Source: Desulforamulus putei DSM 12395 (lineage in GTDB: Bacteria; Bacillota; Desulfotomaculia; Desulfotomaculales; Desulfotomaculaceae). From it: a stretch of DNA of 56,920 nucleotides. The stretch is taken from assembly GCF_900129195.1 (NCBI RefSeq), contig NZ_FQUY01000019.1:1-56920 (forward strand), given 5' to 3'. Position 1 is the stretch's first letter. Each line of letters starts with the position of its first letter. The notes under the pieces are model-generated. The model saw nothing but the letters and a program-made list of their open reading frames with translations. It was not told where the DNA came from and did no database searches. A program made the position numbers and the translations under genes. Below, piece after piece: positions 26,607 through 35,013 of the stretch.

Positions 26607-27107
26607 TTATTTTTCTTTTTCTTCCTCTTTAACGTCTTTGACCTCCATCATACCGGGCGGCATCATGGGGCCGCCGGGCATCGGGCCCATGCCCATGCCG
26701 GGAGATATGGGCCATCCGGGAGGCGGACAATCGCCGGGCTTCGGGCACCCAGGCATCATACCGGGTCCCATACCCATGCCAGGGCTGACCGGGTACTGGG
26801 GCATGCCTGGATAGGGTTGGGGCGGCGGGCAAATTTGATCCATGGCGCCGGCCACCTGAACAGCGCAGACATTCCACAGGGGGATAATGGTGGCCTGGGT
26901 GTTGGCGCTGGTGCCGTTATGCAGTTCAATGTAATCCTGGCCCACCGCGTGCAACATGCCTGCCACGGGAGCGGCGCCGGGACAGTTCAGAGACACAGTA
27001 ATCCTTTGATGCAGCAGGTCGCACAAACGCTGCATGAAAGTGGGGGCCACCATGGTTGGCATTGTCGGCTGCATCATACCGCCTTTCGCTTCCACTTGTT
27101 CACTCAT
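26607..27107 (-). CDS. Sm-like N-terminal domain with Gly/Pro/Met-rich tail, possible spore-coat-type protein
   Basis: In this 166-residue protein, residues about 25-85 (L-C-D-L-L-H-Q-R-I-T-V, V-A-G-M-L-H-A-V-G-Q-D-Y-I-E-L, I-I-P-L-W-N-V-C-A-V) have the strand pattern of DUF2642-like/Sm-like proteins linked to spore coats. The tail is low-complexity with repeated P-G-M-G-M-G-P and P-G-G-P-M-M-P-P-G-M, then an acidic/basic end. It contains five cysteines. The start has AGGAGG upstream (minus strand). The domain assignment is a recalled resemblance, and the role in spores is inference. The tail could mediate aggregation or surface binding. Confidence 0.7.
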   Translation of the reverse strand: MSEQVEAKGGMMQPTMPTMVAPTFMQRLCDLLHQRITVSLNCPGAAPVAGMLHAVGQDYIELHNGTSANTQATIIPLWNVCAVQVAGAMDQICPPPQPYPGMPQYPVSPGMGMGPGMMPGCPKPGDCPPPGWPISPGMGMGPMPGGPMMPPGMMEVKDVKEEEKEK

Positions 27108-27171
27108 AATTAAATCAAACCTCCTAACAAGAATTTGCTATATATTATTTCAACAAATGTAAAAAGGTGCC

Positions 27172-27205
27172 AAAAATAAAAATACCGGTCAAAATTAGAC
27201 CGGTT
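27172..27205 (-). terminator. Terminator of the DUF1540 gene (minus strand)
   Basis: ACCGGTC at 27184 pairs with GACCGGT at 27198 around AAAATTA. On the minus strand a T-rich run follows. It lies past the palindrome half-unit. Confidence 0.65.
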
Positions 27206-27208
27206 TGT

Positions 27209-27245
27209 CAATTCAAGTTAAGAACCGTCCCCGACTTGAATTCGA
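27209..27245. repeat. Single arm of the AATTCAAGTT palindrome family, copy 3
   Basis: AATTCAAGTT + AAGAACCGTCCCC + GACTTGAATT is one arm of the repeats at 4987 and 20764, in inverse orientation. It has no partner arm within 100 bases. It directly abuts the stop of the DUF1540 gene. Confidence 0.85.
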
Positions 27246-27248
27246 CGT

Positions 27249-27398
27249 TTATGCTTTGGGCTTGAAGGTATCGCATTGTGTTTCTTCAGAGGTCTTGGAA
27301 TTTTCAGCGCCGGAACGATTCACTTGAATCATCGGTGCGTCACACATAACGTTGGAGTTATATGTGCACTCGGTAACAGTGCATTTAATGTTGGGCAC
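27249..27398 (-). CDS. DUF1540 small cysteine protein
   Basis: This 49-residue frame starts at GTG 27398 behind GGAGGTG eight bases upstream. It reads M-P-N-I-K-C-T-V-T-E-C-T-Y-N, later N-V-M-C-D-A-P, and ends T-Q-C-D-T-F-K-P. The four cysteines and the C-x-V-x-x-C-x-Y-N / C-D-T-F pattern are those of DUF1540, a small family common in anaerobic Firmicutes. It probably binds a metal ion. Function unknown. It has its own terminator after the repeat half-unit. Confidence 0.85.
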   Translation of the reverse strand: MPNIKCTVTECTYNSNVMCDAPMIQVNRSGAENSKTSEETQCDTFKPKA

Positions 27399-27671
27399 TT
27401 CATTTCACCTCCCTGCTCAGATTATTTATAGTTTGCCCAGACAGGGAGATAGAATTCATTTTTTAACACCAATTGTATAATTATAATGCATTTATTATAA
27501 TTAAACAATAAGTATCCAAAATGCATACAAAATATTTCCCGAATTTTGTGAAGGAAAATCCTATTTTTCGCAGAAAAAATTATTAGTCTCATGTGGATAA
27601 TTGTCTGAGGAGGGGACACTGGGACAACGTTTTCGGAAAGAAATGAATCAAGGAGAGGAGATGCCAAGTTG

Positions 27672-29258
27672 ATGTTCCGGAAAAAAAATTTATTCGTGCT
27701 GCTGCTGGTATCTTTACTGGCTGTGGCGCTGGTTGGCTGCGGTGGCGGAGATAACAAGGAAAAAGCTGCCGACAATGCCAAACCCAAGGTTTTTGTGTTT
27801 GCCCAGGGCGCCGACCCCAGGGGTCTGGATCCTGCTTATGTTGATGACGGCGAGTCTGCCAACCCCATTGTAAACATTTATGACGGCCTGGTACGCTACA
27901 AGCCCGGCAGTACGGAAATTGAGCCTGCCCTTGCCACCGAGTGGTCCGCTTCCCCGGACGGCAAAGAATGGACCTTCAAACTTCGTCAGGGTGTTAAGTT
28001 CCACGACGGTACTCCCTTTAACGCGGATGCGGTGGTATTCAGCGTATCCCGTCAATTACCTCCTCAGCGCACCAATGAAATGCCCTATGCTTCCTTTACC
28101 TTCGGCCCGGTGCAAAAGGTCGAGAAGGTGGATGATTACACCGTTAAGTTTATCTTAAGCGAGCCCTATGCTCCCTTCCTGGCCAACCTGGCCATGGCTC
28201 TGGCAGCTCCCATTGTAAGCCCGGCTGCCGTTCAGAAATATGGCAAGGACTTCATTGAGCACCCCGTAGGCACCGGCCCCTTCAAGTTTGTTGAGTGGAA
28301 AAAGGGCCAGCAAATTGTGCTGGAAGCCAACAAGGAGTATTGGGACGGCGCTCCCAAGATTGACAAACTGGTATATAAGATTGTGAAAGAAAACTCCGTG
28401 CGGGCCAGTGAGTTAAGGACCGGCAGCATCCAGGCCATGAACGGTGTTGACCCCAACGATGTCAAGATGCTGGAAGATGCCGGTTTTACTGTGATCAAGA
28501 ACCCCGGTATGAACATTAACTACCTGGCTTTCTTCTGCAACAAGAAACCCTTTGACAATCCCAAACTGCGCCTGGCAGTTGCCCATGCCATCAACCGTGA
28601 AAACCTGATCAACTACTTATACCAGGGTCTGGCTGAACTGCCCAACAGCATGCTGCCCAGCTTTATGCCCGGCCATGACAAGACCCTGAAGGCTCCCGAG
28701 TATAACCCTGAAAAAGCCAAGCAGCTGCTGGCGGAAGCCGGTTACCCCAACGGTCTGAAGGTGACCCTGTTAACCTATTCCACCGTTCGTCCTTACAACC
28801 CTGTGGGTGGCGACAAACTGGCCGCCGCCATCCAGGCGGATCTGCGTAAAGTAGGTATCGATGTTCAAATCAAGAGCTACCCATGGAAAGAATACAAAGA
28901 AGTTTACACCCCGGAAATCGTTAAAGAAGGCGACTTTATGTTGTATGGCTGGATCGGCGACAACGGCGACCCGGATAACTTCCTGTCCCTGCTGGAAACC
29001 AAGGAAATCAAGAGTACTCTGAACGCTGCCAAGTACTCCAACAAGAAAGTCGACGAACTGCTGGTGAAAGGCCGTACTGCCAGGACCCAGGAAGAACGTA
29101 ACGCCGCTTACAGCGAGCTCCAAAAGATTGTTCAGGAAGAGGCTCCTTGGGTATTCCTGAGCCATAGCAAAGATATGGCAGCCGTCAGCAAGAATGTAGT
29201 AGGCTTTGATCTGCATCCGGTGGGCGTTGTCTACTTCCGTAACGTTGACATTAAGTAA
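27672..29258 (+). CDS. dppA: Peptide ABC transporter substrate-binding lipoprotein
   Basis: This 528-residue SBP_bac_5 (cluster C) protein has a signal peptide ending at a lipobox (L-V-G-C) near residue 24, so it is lipid-anchored outside the membrane. Family marks are G-L-D-P-A-Y near 53, L-A-T-E-W-S-A-S-P-D-G-K-E-W-T-F near 90 and H-P-V-G-T-G-P-F near 200. ATG 27672 or the TTG just before it is the start; AAGGAGAGGAG lies 11 bases upstream. The permease and ATPase genes follow. Dipeptide, oligopeptide or nickel-type ligands cannot be told apart by eye. Confidence 0.93.
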   Translation: MFRKKNLFVLLLVSLLAVALVGCGGGDNKEKAADNAKPKVFVFAQGADPRGLDPAYVDDGESANPIVNIYDGLVRYKPGSTEIEPALATEWSASPDGKEWTFKLRQGVKFHDGTPFNADAVVFSVSRQLPPQRTNEMPYASFTFGPVQKVEKVDDYTVKFILSEPYAPFLANLAMALAAPIVSPAAVQKYGKDFIEHPVGTGPFKFVEWKKGQQIVLEANKEYWDGAPKIDKLVYKIVKENSVRASELRTGSIQAMNGVDPNDVKMLEDAGFTVIKNPGMNINYLAFFCNKKPFDNPKLRLAVAHAINRENLINYLYQGLAELPNSMLPSFMPGHDKTLKAPEYNPEKAKQLLAEAGYPNGLKVTLLTYSTVRPYNPVGGDKLAAAIQADLRKVGIDVQIKSYPWKEYKEVYTPEIVKEGDFMLYGWIGDNGDPDNFLSLLETKEIKSTLNAAKYSNKKVDELLVKGRTARTQEERNAAYSELQKIVQEEAPWVFLSHSKDMAAVSKNVVGFDLHPVGVVYFRNVDIK

Positions 29259-29281
29259 CCTGGACACAAAAGTTGAACCGA

Positions 29282-29316
29282 AACACGAATATGGCCCCGC
29301 GCCATATTCGTGTCTT
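29282..29316 (+). terminator. Strong hairpin between binding-protein and permease genes, likely partial terminator/stabiliser
   Basis: A perfect 12-bp stem (ACACGAATATGG / CCATATTCGTGT) with a CCCCGCG loop is followed by CTTCATG rather than a T-run. Such hairpins commonly raise the binding-protein mRNA over the rest of a transport operon. Confidence 0.6.
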
Positions 29317-29386
29317 CATGTTCGGGGAAATTAGGAAAAATATTAGGACTTTAATACGATCCCCCGATGGGGAAAGAGGGATGGAA

Positions 29387-30391
29387 ATGCTGAAATACAT
29401 TGTCAAGAGACTTTTGCTCCTTATTCCGGTTCTCTTTGGTATCAGCCTGTTTGTGTTTTTGGTGCTGCACCTTTTTACCGCAGACCCGGCTGCCATGATG
29501 CTGGGCCAGCATGCCACCGCCGAACAGGTGGCGGCCCTGCGGGAGGAACTGGGCTTTAACAAACCATTGTATGTCCAGTTTGGTATCTTTTTAAGTCAAA
29601 TTGTCCAGGGGGATTTTGGCCGGTCTCTGATGACCCGGGCGCCGGTTACGGATGAACTGCTTACCCGCTTTCCGGCCACCGTGGAACTGGCTGTGGCCGC
29701 TATGCTGATTGCCACTGTGGTTGGTGTTACCATTGGTGTGATCTCGGCCGTTAAACAATATTCGATTTTCGATTACCTGAGCATGGTGGGCGCCCTGTTG
29801 GGTGTTTCCATGCCCATCTTCTGGCTGGGTCTGATGCTGATTATTTTATTTTCGGTTACACTGGGCTGGCTGCCAGTGTCCGGCCGTATTGCGGTGGGCA
29901 TGGAACCGACCGCCATCACCCATTTCTACCTGCTGGACAGTCTTTTAACGGGCAACTGGGAGGCCTTTAAATCTGCCCTCAGTCATTTGATCCTACCCGC
30001 CGTGGCGCTGGCCTCCTACTCCATGGCCATTATTGCCCGCATGACCCGTTCCACCATGCTGGAAGTAATCCGCCAGGACTACATCCGCACCGCCCGTTCC
30101 AAGGGCCTGGCCGAGAGTGTGGTGGTCTTTAAGCACGCCCTTCGCAATGCGTTGATTCCGGTGACCACCGTCATCGGCCTGCAAATGGGCTCCCTGCTGG
30201 GGGGCGCCGTATTGACCGAGACGGTATTCTCCTGGCCGGGCATCGGCAGCTTCATCGTCAATGCCATCCTGGCCGGTGATTTTCCCGTTGTCCAGGGAGG
30301 CGTCATTATGGTGGCCACCATCTTTGTGGTGGTCAACCTGATCGTGGATATCCTGTACGCCTACCTGGATCCGAGGATTAAGTACTCTTAA
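29387..30391 (+). CDS. dppB: Peptide ABC transporter permease, DppB/OppB type
   Basis: This 334-residue inner-membrane permease starts M-L-K-Y-I-V-K-R-L-L-L-L-I-P-V-L-F-G, the standard first helix. It has six hydrophobic segments, and the EAA loop (Y-I-R-T-A-R-S-K-G-L, then F-K-H-A-L-R-N-A-L-I-P) near 232-258 contacts the ATPases. It ends D-P-R-I-K-Y-S. A longer frame reaching back to 29273 would run through the hairpin. ATG 29387 with AAAGAGGG upstream fits the family start. Confidence 0.94.
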   Translation: MLKYIVKRLLLLIPVLFGISLFVFLVLHLFTADPAAMMLGQHATAEQVAALREELGFNKPLYVQFGIFLSQIVQGDFGRSLMTRAPVTDELLTRFPATVELAVAAMLIATVVGVTIGVISAVKQYSIFDYLSMVGALLGVSMPIFWLGLMLIILFSVTLGWLPVSGRIAVGMEPTAITHFYLLDSLLTGNWEAFKSALSHLILPAVALASYSMAIIARMTRSTMLEVIRQDYIRTARSKGLAESVVVFKHALRNALIPVTTVIGLQMGSLLGGAVLTETVFSWPGIGSFIVNAILAGDFPVVQGGVIMVATIFVVVNLIVDILYAYLDPRIKYS

Positions 30392-30471
30392 TAGTTGTCA
30401 GCCATCCGCCATCAGCCGTCAGCTTAGGGACTAGGCAATTTCAAAAGCTGATGACTGAAGGCTGACAACTT
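30392..30471. repeat. Imperfect inverted repeat between the two permease genes
   Basis: GTTGTCAGCC... GTCAGCT at the left and AGCTGATGACTGAAGGCTGACAAC at the right are imperfect inverse complements around about 25 bases. Both arms are built from GCTGA-type short repeats. It lies inside the operon and may form an mRNA hairpin. Confidence 0.7.
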
Positions 30472-30511
30472 GACCCCAAAGAATTACCTATAAGAAGAAA
30501 GGACGCTTTGT

Positions 30512-31402
30512 ATGTCACAAGCTCAAGTTTCTGTACAGGTGAATGAACCTGTGGAACAGGTTTACTCGCCGGCGGCAGATTTCTGGCGCCGGCTGCGCAA
30601 AAATAAGCTGGCCATGGTAAGCCTGGTATTTCTGCTGGCCCTGACCATGGTGGCCGTCTTTGCCCCCTATGTAGCGCCCTATGACCCTTATTTAAGCGAC
30701 ATGCCCAAAGCCTTGCAGGGTCCCAGTTCCGAGCACTTGCTGGGAAACGATGAACTGGGGCGGGATATTTTAAGCCGCATTATTTACGGCGCCAGAATTT
30801 CGCTGCGGGTGGGTCTCATTGCCGTGGGCATCGCCCTGTCGGCGGGCATGGTGCTGGGTTCAACGGCGGGTTACTATGGTGGCCGGCTGGACAACATCAT
30901 TATGCGTTTGATGGACATTATGCTGGCGTTCCCCTCCATCTTGCTGGCCATTGCCCTGATGGCGGTGCTGGGCCGGGGGGTTGAAAACGCCATTATCGCC
31001 ATCGGCATTGTCTCTATACCCGAGTATGCCAGGATTGTCAGGGGTTCGGTACTGTCTGTTAAAGAGAATGAATATGTTCAGGCCGCCTGTGCCATCGGTA
31101 ACAATGATTGGCAAATTATCTTCAGGCATATCCTGCCCAACGTGATGGCTCCTGTCATTGTACGGGCCACCCTGGGGATCTCCACTGCCATTTTGGAAAC
31201 CTCTGCCCTAGGCTTCCTGGGGCTGGGTGTTGTGCCACCCTATGCCGAATGGGGGACCATGCTGGGCAGCGGACGCGGTTATATGTTTAATGCGCCGCAT
31301 CTGGTGTTTTTCCCGGGTATTGCCATTACCCTTACGGTGATGGCCTTTAACCTGCTGGGGGACGGTCTGAGAGACGCGCTGGATCCCCGGTTACGACGCT
31401 AG
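30512..31402 (+). CDS. dppC: Peptide ABC transporter permease, DppC/OppC type
   Basis: This 296-residue permease has the N-terminal OppC_N part (F-W-R-R-L-R-K-N-K-L-A-M near 23), then H-L-L-G-N-D-E-L-G-R-D-I-L-S-R near 75. Five membrane segments follow, with the EAA loop E-Y-V-Q-A-A-C-A-I-G then F-R-H-I-L-P-N near 188-212. It ends D-A-L-D-P-R-L-R-R. AGAAAGGAC precedes the ATG. It pairs with DppB to form the channel. Confidence 0.95.
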   Translation: MSQAQVSVQVNEPVEQVYSPAADFWRRLRKNKLAMVSLVFLLALTMVAVFAPYVAPYDPYLSDMPKALQGPSSEHLLGNDELGRDILSRIIYGARISLRVGLIAVGIALSAGMVLGSTAGYYGGRLDNIIMRLMDIMLAFPSILLAIALMAVLGRGVENAIIAIGIVSIPEYARIVRGSVLSVKENEYVQAACAIGNNDWQIIFRHILPNVMAPVIVRATLGISTAILETSALGFLGLGVVPPYAEWGTMLGSGRGYMFNAPHLVFFPGIAITLTVMAFNLLGDGLRDALDPRLRR

Positions 31403-31414
31403 GAGGTGGGTCCG

Positions 31415-32395
31415 ATGACACAGACATTATTACAAGTAAAAGACTTAAAAACCCACTTTTTCCTGGAGGATGGAGTGGTACCGGCAGTGGACGGGGTGAG
31501 CTTTCACCTCAACCGCGGGGAAACCCTAGCGGTGGTGGGGGAATCCGGCAGCGGCAAAAGTATTACCGCCACTTCCATTATGCGGCTGATTCCCAATCCT
31601 CCCGGGCGTATCGTGGGGGGAGAAATCCTGTTCAACGGGGAAGACCTGCTGAAGAAAACAGAAAAAGAAATGAGAGCCATCCGGGGCAACCGCATCTCCA
31701 TGATTTTTCAGGAACCCATGACCTCCCTGAACCCGGTGTTCCGGGTGGGGCACCAGATTGCTGAATCCCTGATGGTTCACCAGGGCTTAAACAAGCAAGA
31801 AGCCCTGGAGAAAAGCATTGAAATGTTAAGGCTGACCGGGATTCCTTCACCGGAAAAACGAGCACATGATTTTCCTCACCAAATGAGCGGCGGTATGCGC
31901 CAGCGGGTGATGATCGCCATGGCCCTTTGCTGCCGTCCGGAACTTTTAATCGCCGATGAACCAACCACCGCGCTGGATGTTACCATCCAGGCCCAAATTT
32001 TGGACCTGATGCTGGAACTGAAGGAGCAGTTGGGAACTGCCATTATCATGATTACCCACGACCTGGCGGTGGTGGCTGAAGTGGCGGACCGGGCGGTGGT
32101 GATGTACTGCGGTAAACTGGTGGAAGAAGCGCCGGTGCTGGAATTGTTTGACAACCCGCTGCACCCTTATACCAGGGGTTTGCTAAAGTCCATACCCCAT
32201 ATCAATGACAACCAGGAAAGGCTGTACATGATCGAAGGCATGGTGCCGGCTTTAACCAACCTGCCCCCGGGCTGCTCCTTTGCCCCCCGGTGTCCCGAAG
32301 CCCGGCCCCGCTGCCACGTGGAACGGCCCTCCTTGAAAGAAGTTTCACCGGGCCGCAGGGTCAGCTGTTGGCTGCATGAAGGGGGTGTGCGATAG
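31415..32395 (+). CDS. dppD: Peptide ABC transporter ATPase, DppD/OppD type
   Basis: This 326-residue ATPase has Walker A G-E-S-G-S-G-K-S near 44, the Q-loop region [12 protein letters not shown], signature M-S-G-G-M-R-Q-R, Walker [13 protein letters not shown] and H-loop T-H-D-L. A C-terminal oligopeptide domain has [10 protein letters not shown] and two more cysteines (possible Fe-S site as in related OppD). ATG 31415 lies six bases behind AGGAGGTG; a GTG at 31406 overlaps that site. The stop overlaps dppF by one base. Confidence 0.95.
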   Translation: MTQTLLQVKDLKTHFFLEDGVVPAVDGVSFHLNRGETLAVVGESGSGKSITATSIMRLIPNPPGRIVGGEILFNGEDLLKKTEKEMRAIRGNRISMIFQEPMTSLNPVFRVGHQIAESLMVHQGLNKQEALEKSIEMLRLTGIPSPEKRAHDFPHQMSGGMRQRVMIAMALCCRPELLIADEPTTALDVTIQAQILDLMLELKEQLGTAIIMITHDLAVVAEVADRAVVMYCGKLVEEAPVLELFDNPLHPYTRGLLKSIPHINDNQERLYMIEGMVPALTNLPPGCSFAPRCPEARPRCHVERPSLKEVSPGRRVSCWLHEGGVR

Positions 32396-33375
32396 TGTCT
32401 GTGCTGGTTCATGTAACAAACCTGACCAAATATTTTTCCATCCGCAAGGGGATTTTCGGCAAAGAGGTGGGACAGGTCAAAGCCGTAGACGGCTTAACCT
32501 TTGATATCCGAAAAGGGGAAACCCTCGGACTGGTGGGAGAGAGCGGCTGCGGCAAATCCACCACGGGACGCCTCATTCTGCGCTTGCTGGAACCCACCGC
32601 AGGACGGGTGGAATTTGAGGGGAAGGATGTCTTTAAAGCAACCCCCGGGGAAATGCGCGCCCTGCGCAAGGACATGCAGATCATCTTTCAGGACCCCTAT
32701 GCGTCCCTCAATCCCCGCATGTCGGTGGGAGACATCATTGCCGAACCCATCAAACTGTACAAACTGGCCTCGGGACCGGAGATACAGAAAAGAGTGGAAC
32801 ACCTGCTGTCCTGTGTGGGTCTGGCCTCCTACCATGCCCGGCGCTACCCCCACGAGTTCAGCGGCGGCCAGCGCCAGCGGGTGGGCATTGCCAGGGCCCT
32901 GGCCCTCAACCCCAAGCTGATAGTATGTGACGAACCTGTTTCCGCCCTGGACGTCTCCATCCAGTCCCAGGTGTTAAACCTGTTAAAGGACCTGCAGCAG
33001 GAATTTGGCCTCACCTACCTGTTTATCGCCCACGGCTTAAACGTGGTGAAACACGTCAGTGACCGCATCGGGGTCATGTATCTGGGCAAAATGGTGGAGC
33101 TGGCGGGGGATGATGAGCTGTATAACAACCCGCTGCATCCCTATACCAAAGCGCTGCTGTCCGCGGTTCCCATCCCCGATCCCAGGGCCAAAAAGCAGCG
33201 GATCATCCTTACCGGAGACGTGCCCAGCCCGGTCAACCCGCCCCGGGGTTGCCGGTTCCATACCCGCTGTTTCTGCAGCCAGGATATTTGCAAACACCAC
33301 GAACCGGTGTTTAAGCGAGTCAAACCGGGCCACTGGGTAGCCTGCCACCTAGTGGAAGAAGAGAACAAGAAGTAA
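32395..33375 (+). CDS. dppF: Peptide ABC transporter ATPase, DppF/OppF type
   Basis: This 326-residue ATPase has Walker A G-E-S-G-C-G-K-S near 47, Q-loop [12 protein letters not shown], signature F-S-G-G-Q-R-Q-R, Walker [13 protein letters not shown] and the four-Cys C-terminal domain (C-R-F-H-T-R-C, C-S-Q-D-I-C). The H-loop reads F-I-A-H-G-L-N-V where D normally follows the histidine; the catalytic His itself is kept. It starts at GTG 32395 overlapping the dppD stop. Confidence 0.94.
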   Translation: MSVLVHVTNLTKYFSIRKGIFGKEVGQVKAVDGLTFDIRKGETLGLVGESGCGKSTTGRLILRLLEPTAGRVEFEGKDVFKATPGEMRALRKDMQIIFQDPYASLNPRMSVGDIIAEPIKLYKLASGPEIQKRVEHLLSCVGLASYHARRYPHEFSGGQRQRVGIARALALNPKLIVCDEPVSALDVSIQSQVLNLLKDLQQEFGLTYLFIAHGLNVVKHVSDRIGVMYLGKMVELAGDDELYNNPLHPYTKALLSAVPIPDPRAKKQRIILTGDVPSPVNPPRGCRFHTRCFCSQDICKHHEPVFKRVKPGHWVACHLVEEENKK

Positions 33376-33422
33376 GAAGGTGGCCGCGGACCCACCCGGG
33401 TCCACAACCACCTTCTTTTTTT
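33375..33422 (+). terminator. Terminator of the peptide transporter operon
   Basis: AGAAGGTGG pairs with CCACCTTCT, with an inner GGACC/GGTCC stem, followed by seven T. Confidence 0.85.
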
Positions 33423-33570
33423 ACTTACACGCAACCTTTACCCTGTTGCGGCCTGCCGATTTGGCAGCGTACAACGCTTTATCCGCCAGTTCCAGTAATT
33501 CCCCGGCATTTATGCTATGGATTGGGTAATGGGCGATGCCCAGGGAGGCTGTGACAGGCCGGTGAGGGCA
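33421..33570 (-). pseudogene. C-terminal remnant of a GGDEF (diguanylate cyclase) domain
   Basis: On the minus strand a frame reads V-T-A-S-L-G-I-A-H-Y-P, then E-L-L-E-L-A-D-K-A-L-Y-A-A-K-S-A-G-R-N-R-V, the last 50 residues of GGDEF domains. The catalytic GG[D/E]EF loop and everything before it are absent, so it cannot make c-di-GMP. The stop at 33421 abuts the transporter terminator. The rest of the gap to 33691 holds nothing else I can support. Confidence 0.75.
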
Positions 33571-33690
33571 CCCGACAATTTTTCAAACTTTTTATAACAT
33601 TATTTTAAAGTTAGCTTAGATTTTGCTGCATGTTGGCTTATAATTGGGGGTAGGTTGTTTAAATGCGTAAAGAAAACCGGAGGGATTGCC

Positions 33691-34386
33691 ATGGCCATTC
33701 ATACAGTATTGTTTGATCTGGACGGAACACTGATAGACTCGCTGCCGCTGATTCGAAGAACTTATGAAAAGGTCTTTGCAGAAATGAATATTCCCTGGGG
33801 GGATGCAGAAGTCATGAAGCATATCGGCCTGCCCCTGGCAGATATTGCCAAAACATTTGCAGGGGAAGACAGGTATCTGGAATTTTTCAAGCTCTACCAG
33901 CATCACTATGCCCTGGAACATGACGCCCTGACCAAAACCTTTCCCGGTACCATGGAAATGTTGGAAGCTTTAAAGGCCAGCGGCATCCGGCTGGGCATTG
34001 TCACCTCCAAAACCCGCCGGGTGGCCCTGCGCAGCATTGGCTTTCTGGGCATTGACCGTTATATGGAGGCGGTTGTGGCGGTGGAAGACGTCACCCGCCA
34101 CAAACCCCAGCCCGACCCGATCTTCAAGGCCCTGGAACTCATGCAGGCGCCGGTGGAAACCGCCGCTTACATCGGAGACAGTCCCTTTGATATCATATCC
34201 GCCAACAGGGCCGGTGTTACTTCCATTGGCGTAACCTGGGGGATGTCCGGGAGGGAAGAACTGGTGAGGCACGGGCCTGATTACATATTGGAAAAATGGG
34301 AAGACTTGATCCGCCCAAACATCATTTCCGTCCATGAGAGGAGAGTCTATGCATACCGTCATCGTAACCGCTGCCATCATTCATAA
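33691..34386 (+). CDS. HAD-superfamily phosphatase, PpaX/Gph-like
   Basis: This 231-residue protein has HAD motif I D-L-D-G-T-L-I-D near 9-16, motif II T-S-K near 107, motif III with K-P-Q-P-D-P near 142 and motif IV G-D-S-P-F-D near 165. A helical cap lies between I and II (subclass I). Pyrophosphatase PpaX and phosphoglycolate phosphatase are the nearest recalled types; substrate not known. ATG 33691 follows CGGAGGG. The 3' end overlaps the next gene by 38 bases, so the last 12 residues (V-Y-A-Y-R-H-R-N-R-C-H-H-S) may be a read-through extension. Confidence 0.88.
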   Translation: MAIHTVLFDLDGTLIDSLPLIRRTYEKVFAEMNIPWGDAEVMKHIGLPLADIAKTFAGEDRYLEFFKLYQHHYALEHDALTKTFPGTMEMLEALKASGIRLGIVTSKTRRVALRSIGFLGIDRYMEAVVAVEDVTRHKPQPDPIFKALELMQAPVETAAYIGDSPFDIISANRAGVTSIGVTWGMSGREELVRHGPDYILEKWEDLIRPNIISVHERRVYAYRHRNRCHHS

Positions 34387-34759
34387 AGAGGATAAAATTT
34401 TGATTGCCCAGCGCAACAAGCATGCAGAACACGGCTTGAAATGGGAATTTCCCGGGGGAAAACTGAATTTTGGGGAAGACCCGAAGGTAGGTCTGCAAAG
34501 GGAGATACAAGAAGAATTGGATATGGCAATCGAAGTGGGCGATATCTTTGAGGTTGTTTCCCACCGTTACGGGGAAAGGCATATCCTGTTGTTATGCTAC
34601 ACCTGCCGCTACCTGGGGCAAAATCCCGTCGCCCGGGACTGCCGGGACTTTCGCTGGGTGACCCCCGCCGAGATGAACCGGTACGATTTCACGGCAGCCG
34701 ATGTTCCGGTGGTCAAGAAGCTGCAGAAATTATTAGACAAGAAAGAAGCCTGCCCCTAA
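34349..34759 (+). CDS. Nudix hydrolase, MutT-like (8-oxo-dGTPase type)
   Basis: In this 136-residue protein, the start H-T-V-I-V-T-A-A-I-I-H-K-E and the Nudix box G-G-K-L-N-F-G-E then R-E-I-Q-E-E-L near 37-58 fit MutT/CTP-pyrophosphohydrolase-like enzymes. The usual Gly after E-E-L is Asp. It begins inside the HAD gene at ATG 34349 behind GAGAGGAGA, which suggests translational coupling. It may sanitise oxidised nucleotides; substrate not known. Confidence 0.88.
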   Translation: MHTVIVTAAIIHKEDKILIAQRNKHAEHGLKWEFPGGKLNFGEDPKVGLQREIQEELDMAIEVGDIFEVVSHRYGERHILLLCYTCRYLGQNPVARDCRDFRWVTPAEMNRYDFTAADVPVVKKLQKLLDKKEACP

Positions 34760-34900
34760 AGAGTGGCAGGCTTAAACATTGGTGTATTTTAAGGAGACAG
34801 ATTCGTATTATGTATACAATTGTATCATAGATGACAAACTTTGACAACAAGATGTACAGTTTTGTACAAAAATTCCTGTTCGCCCGCCGTAAAAATCTTA

Positions 34901-34976
34901 TTGACGGACCGGTTTTTGTGTTATAATTCCTTTTAAAGGCCTGCTTGACGACCCCGGCGAACAACCGGGGATATTG
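34901..34976 (+). promoter_or_regulatory. Promoter and attenuator-like hairpin before the 35014 gene
   Basis: TTGACG at 34901 and TATAAT at 34922 (15-base spacer, short) are followed by a GC stem CCCCGG/CCGGGG at 34952-34970, then ATATTGTTTTT. This is terminator-like and sits in the 5' leader, 38 bases before the start. The rest of the 34760-34900 gap is AT-rich with a TGTAC/GTACA dyad near 34853-34868. Confidence 0.5.
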
Positions 34977-35013
34977 TTTTTAGATACTTTCCATGATCAA
35001 GGGGAGGTCAATT

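Noticed and set aside
29273-29386. N-terminal extension of dppB
   Set aside because: The added residues run through the 29282 hairpin and do not look like a permease start.
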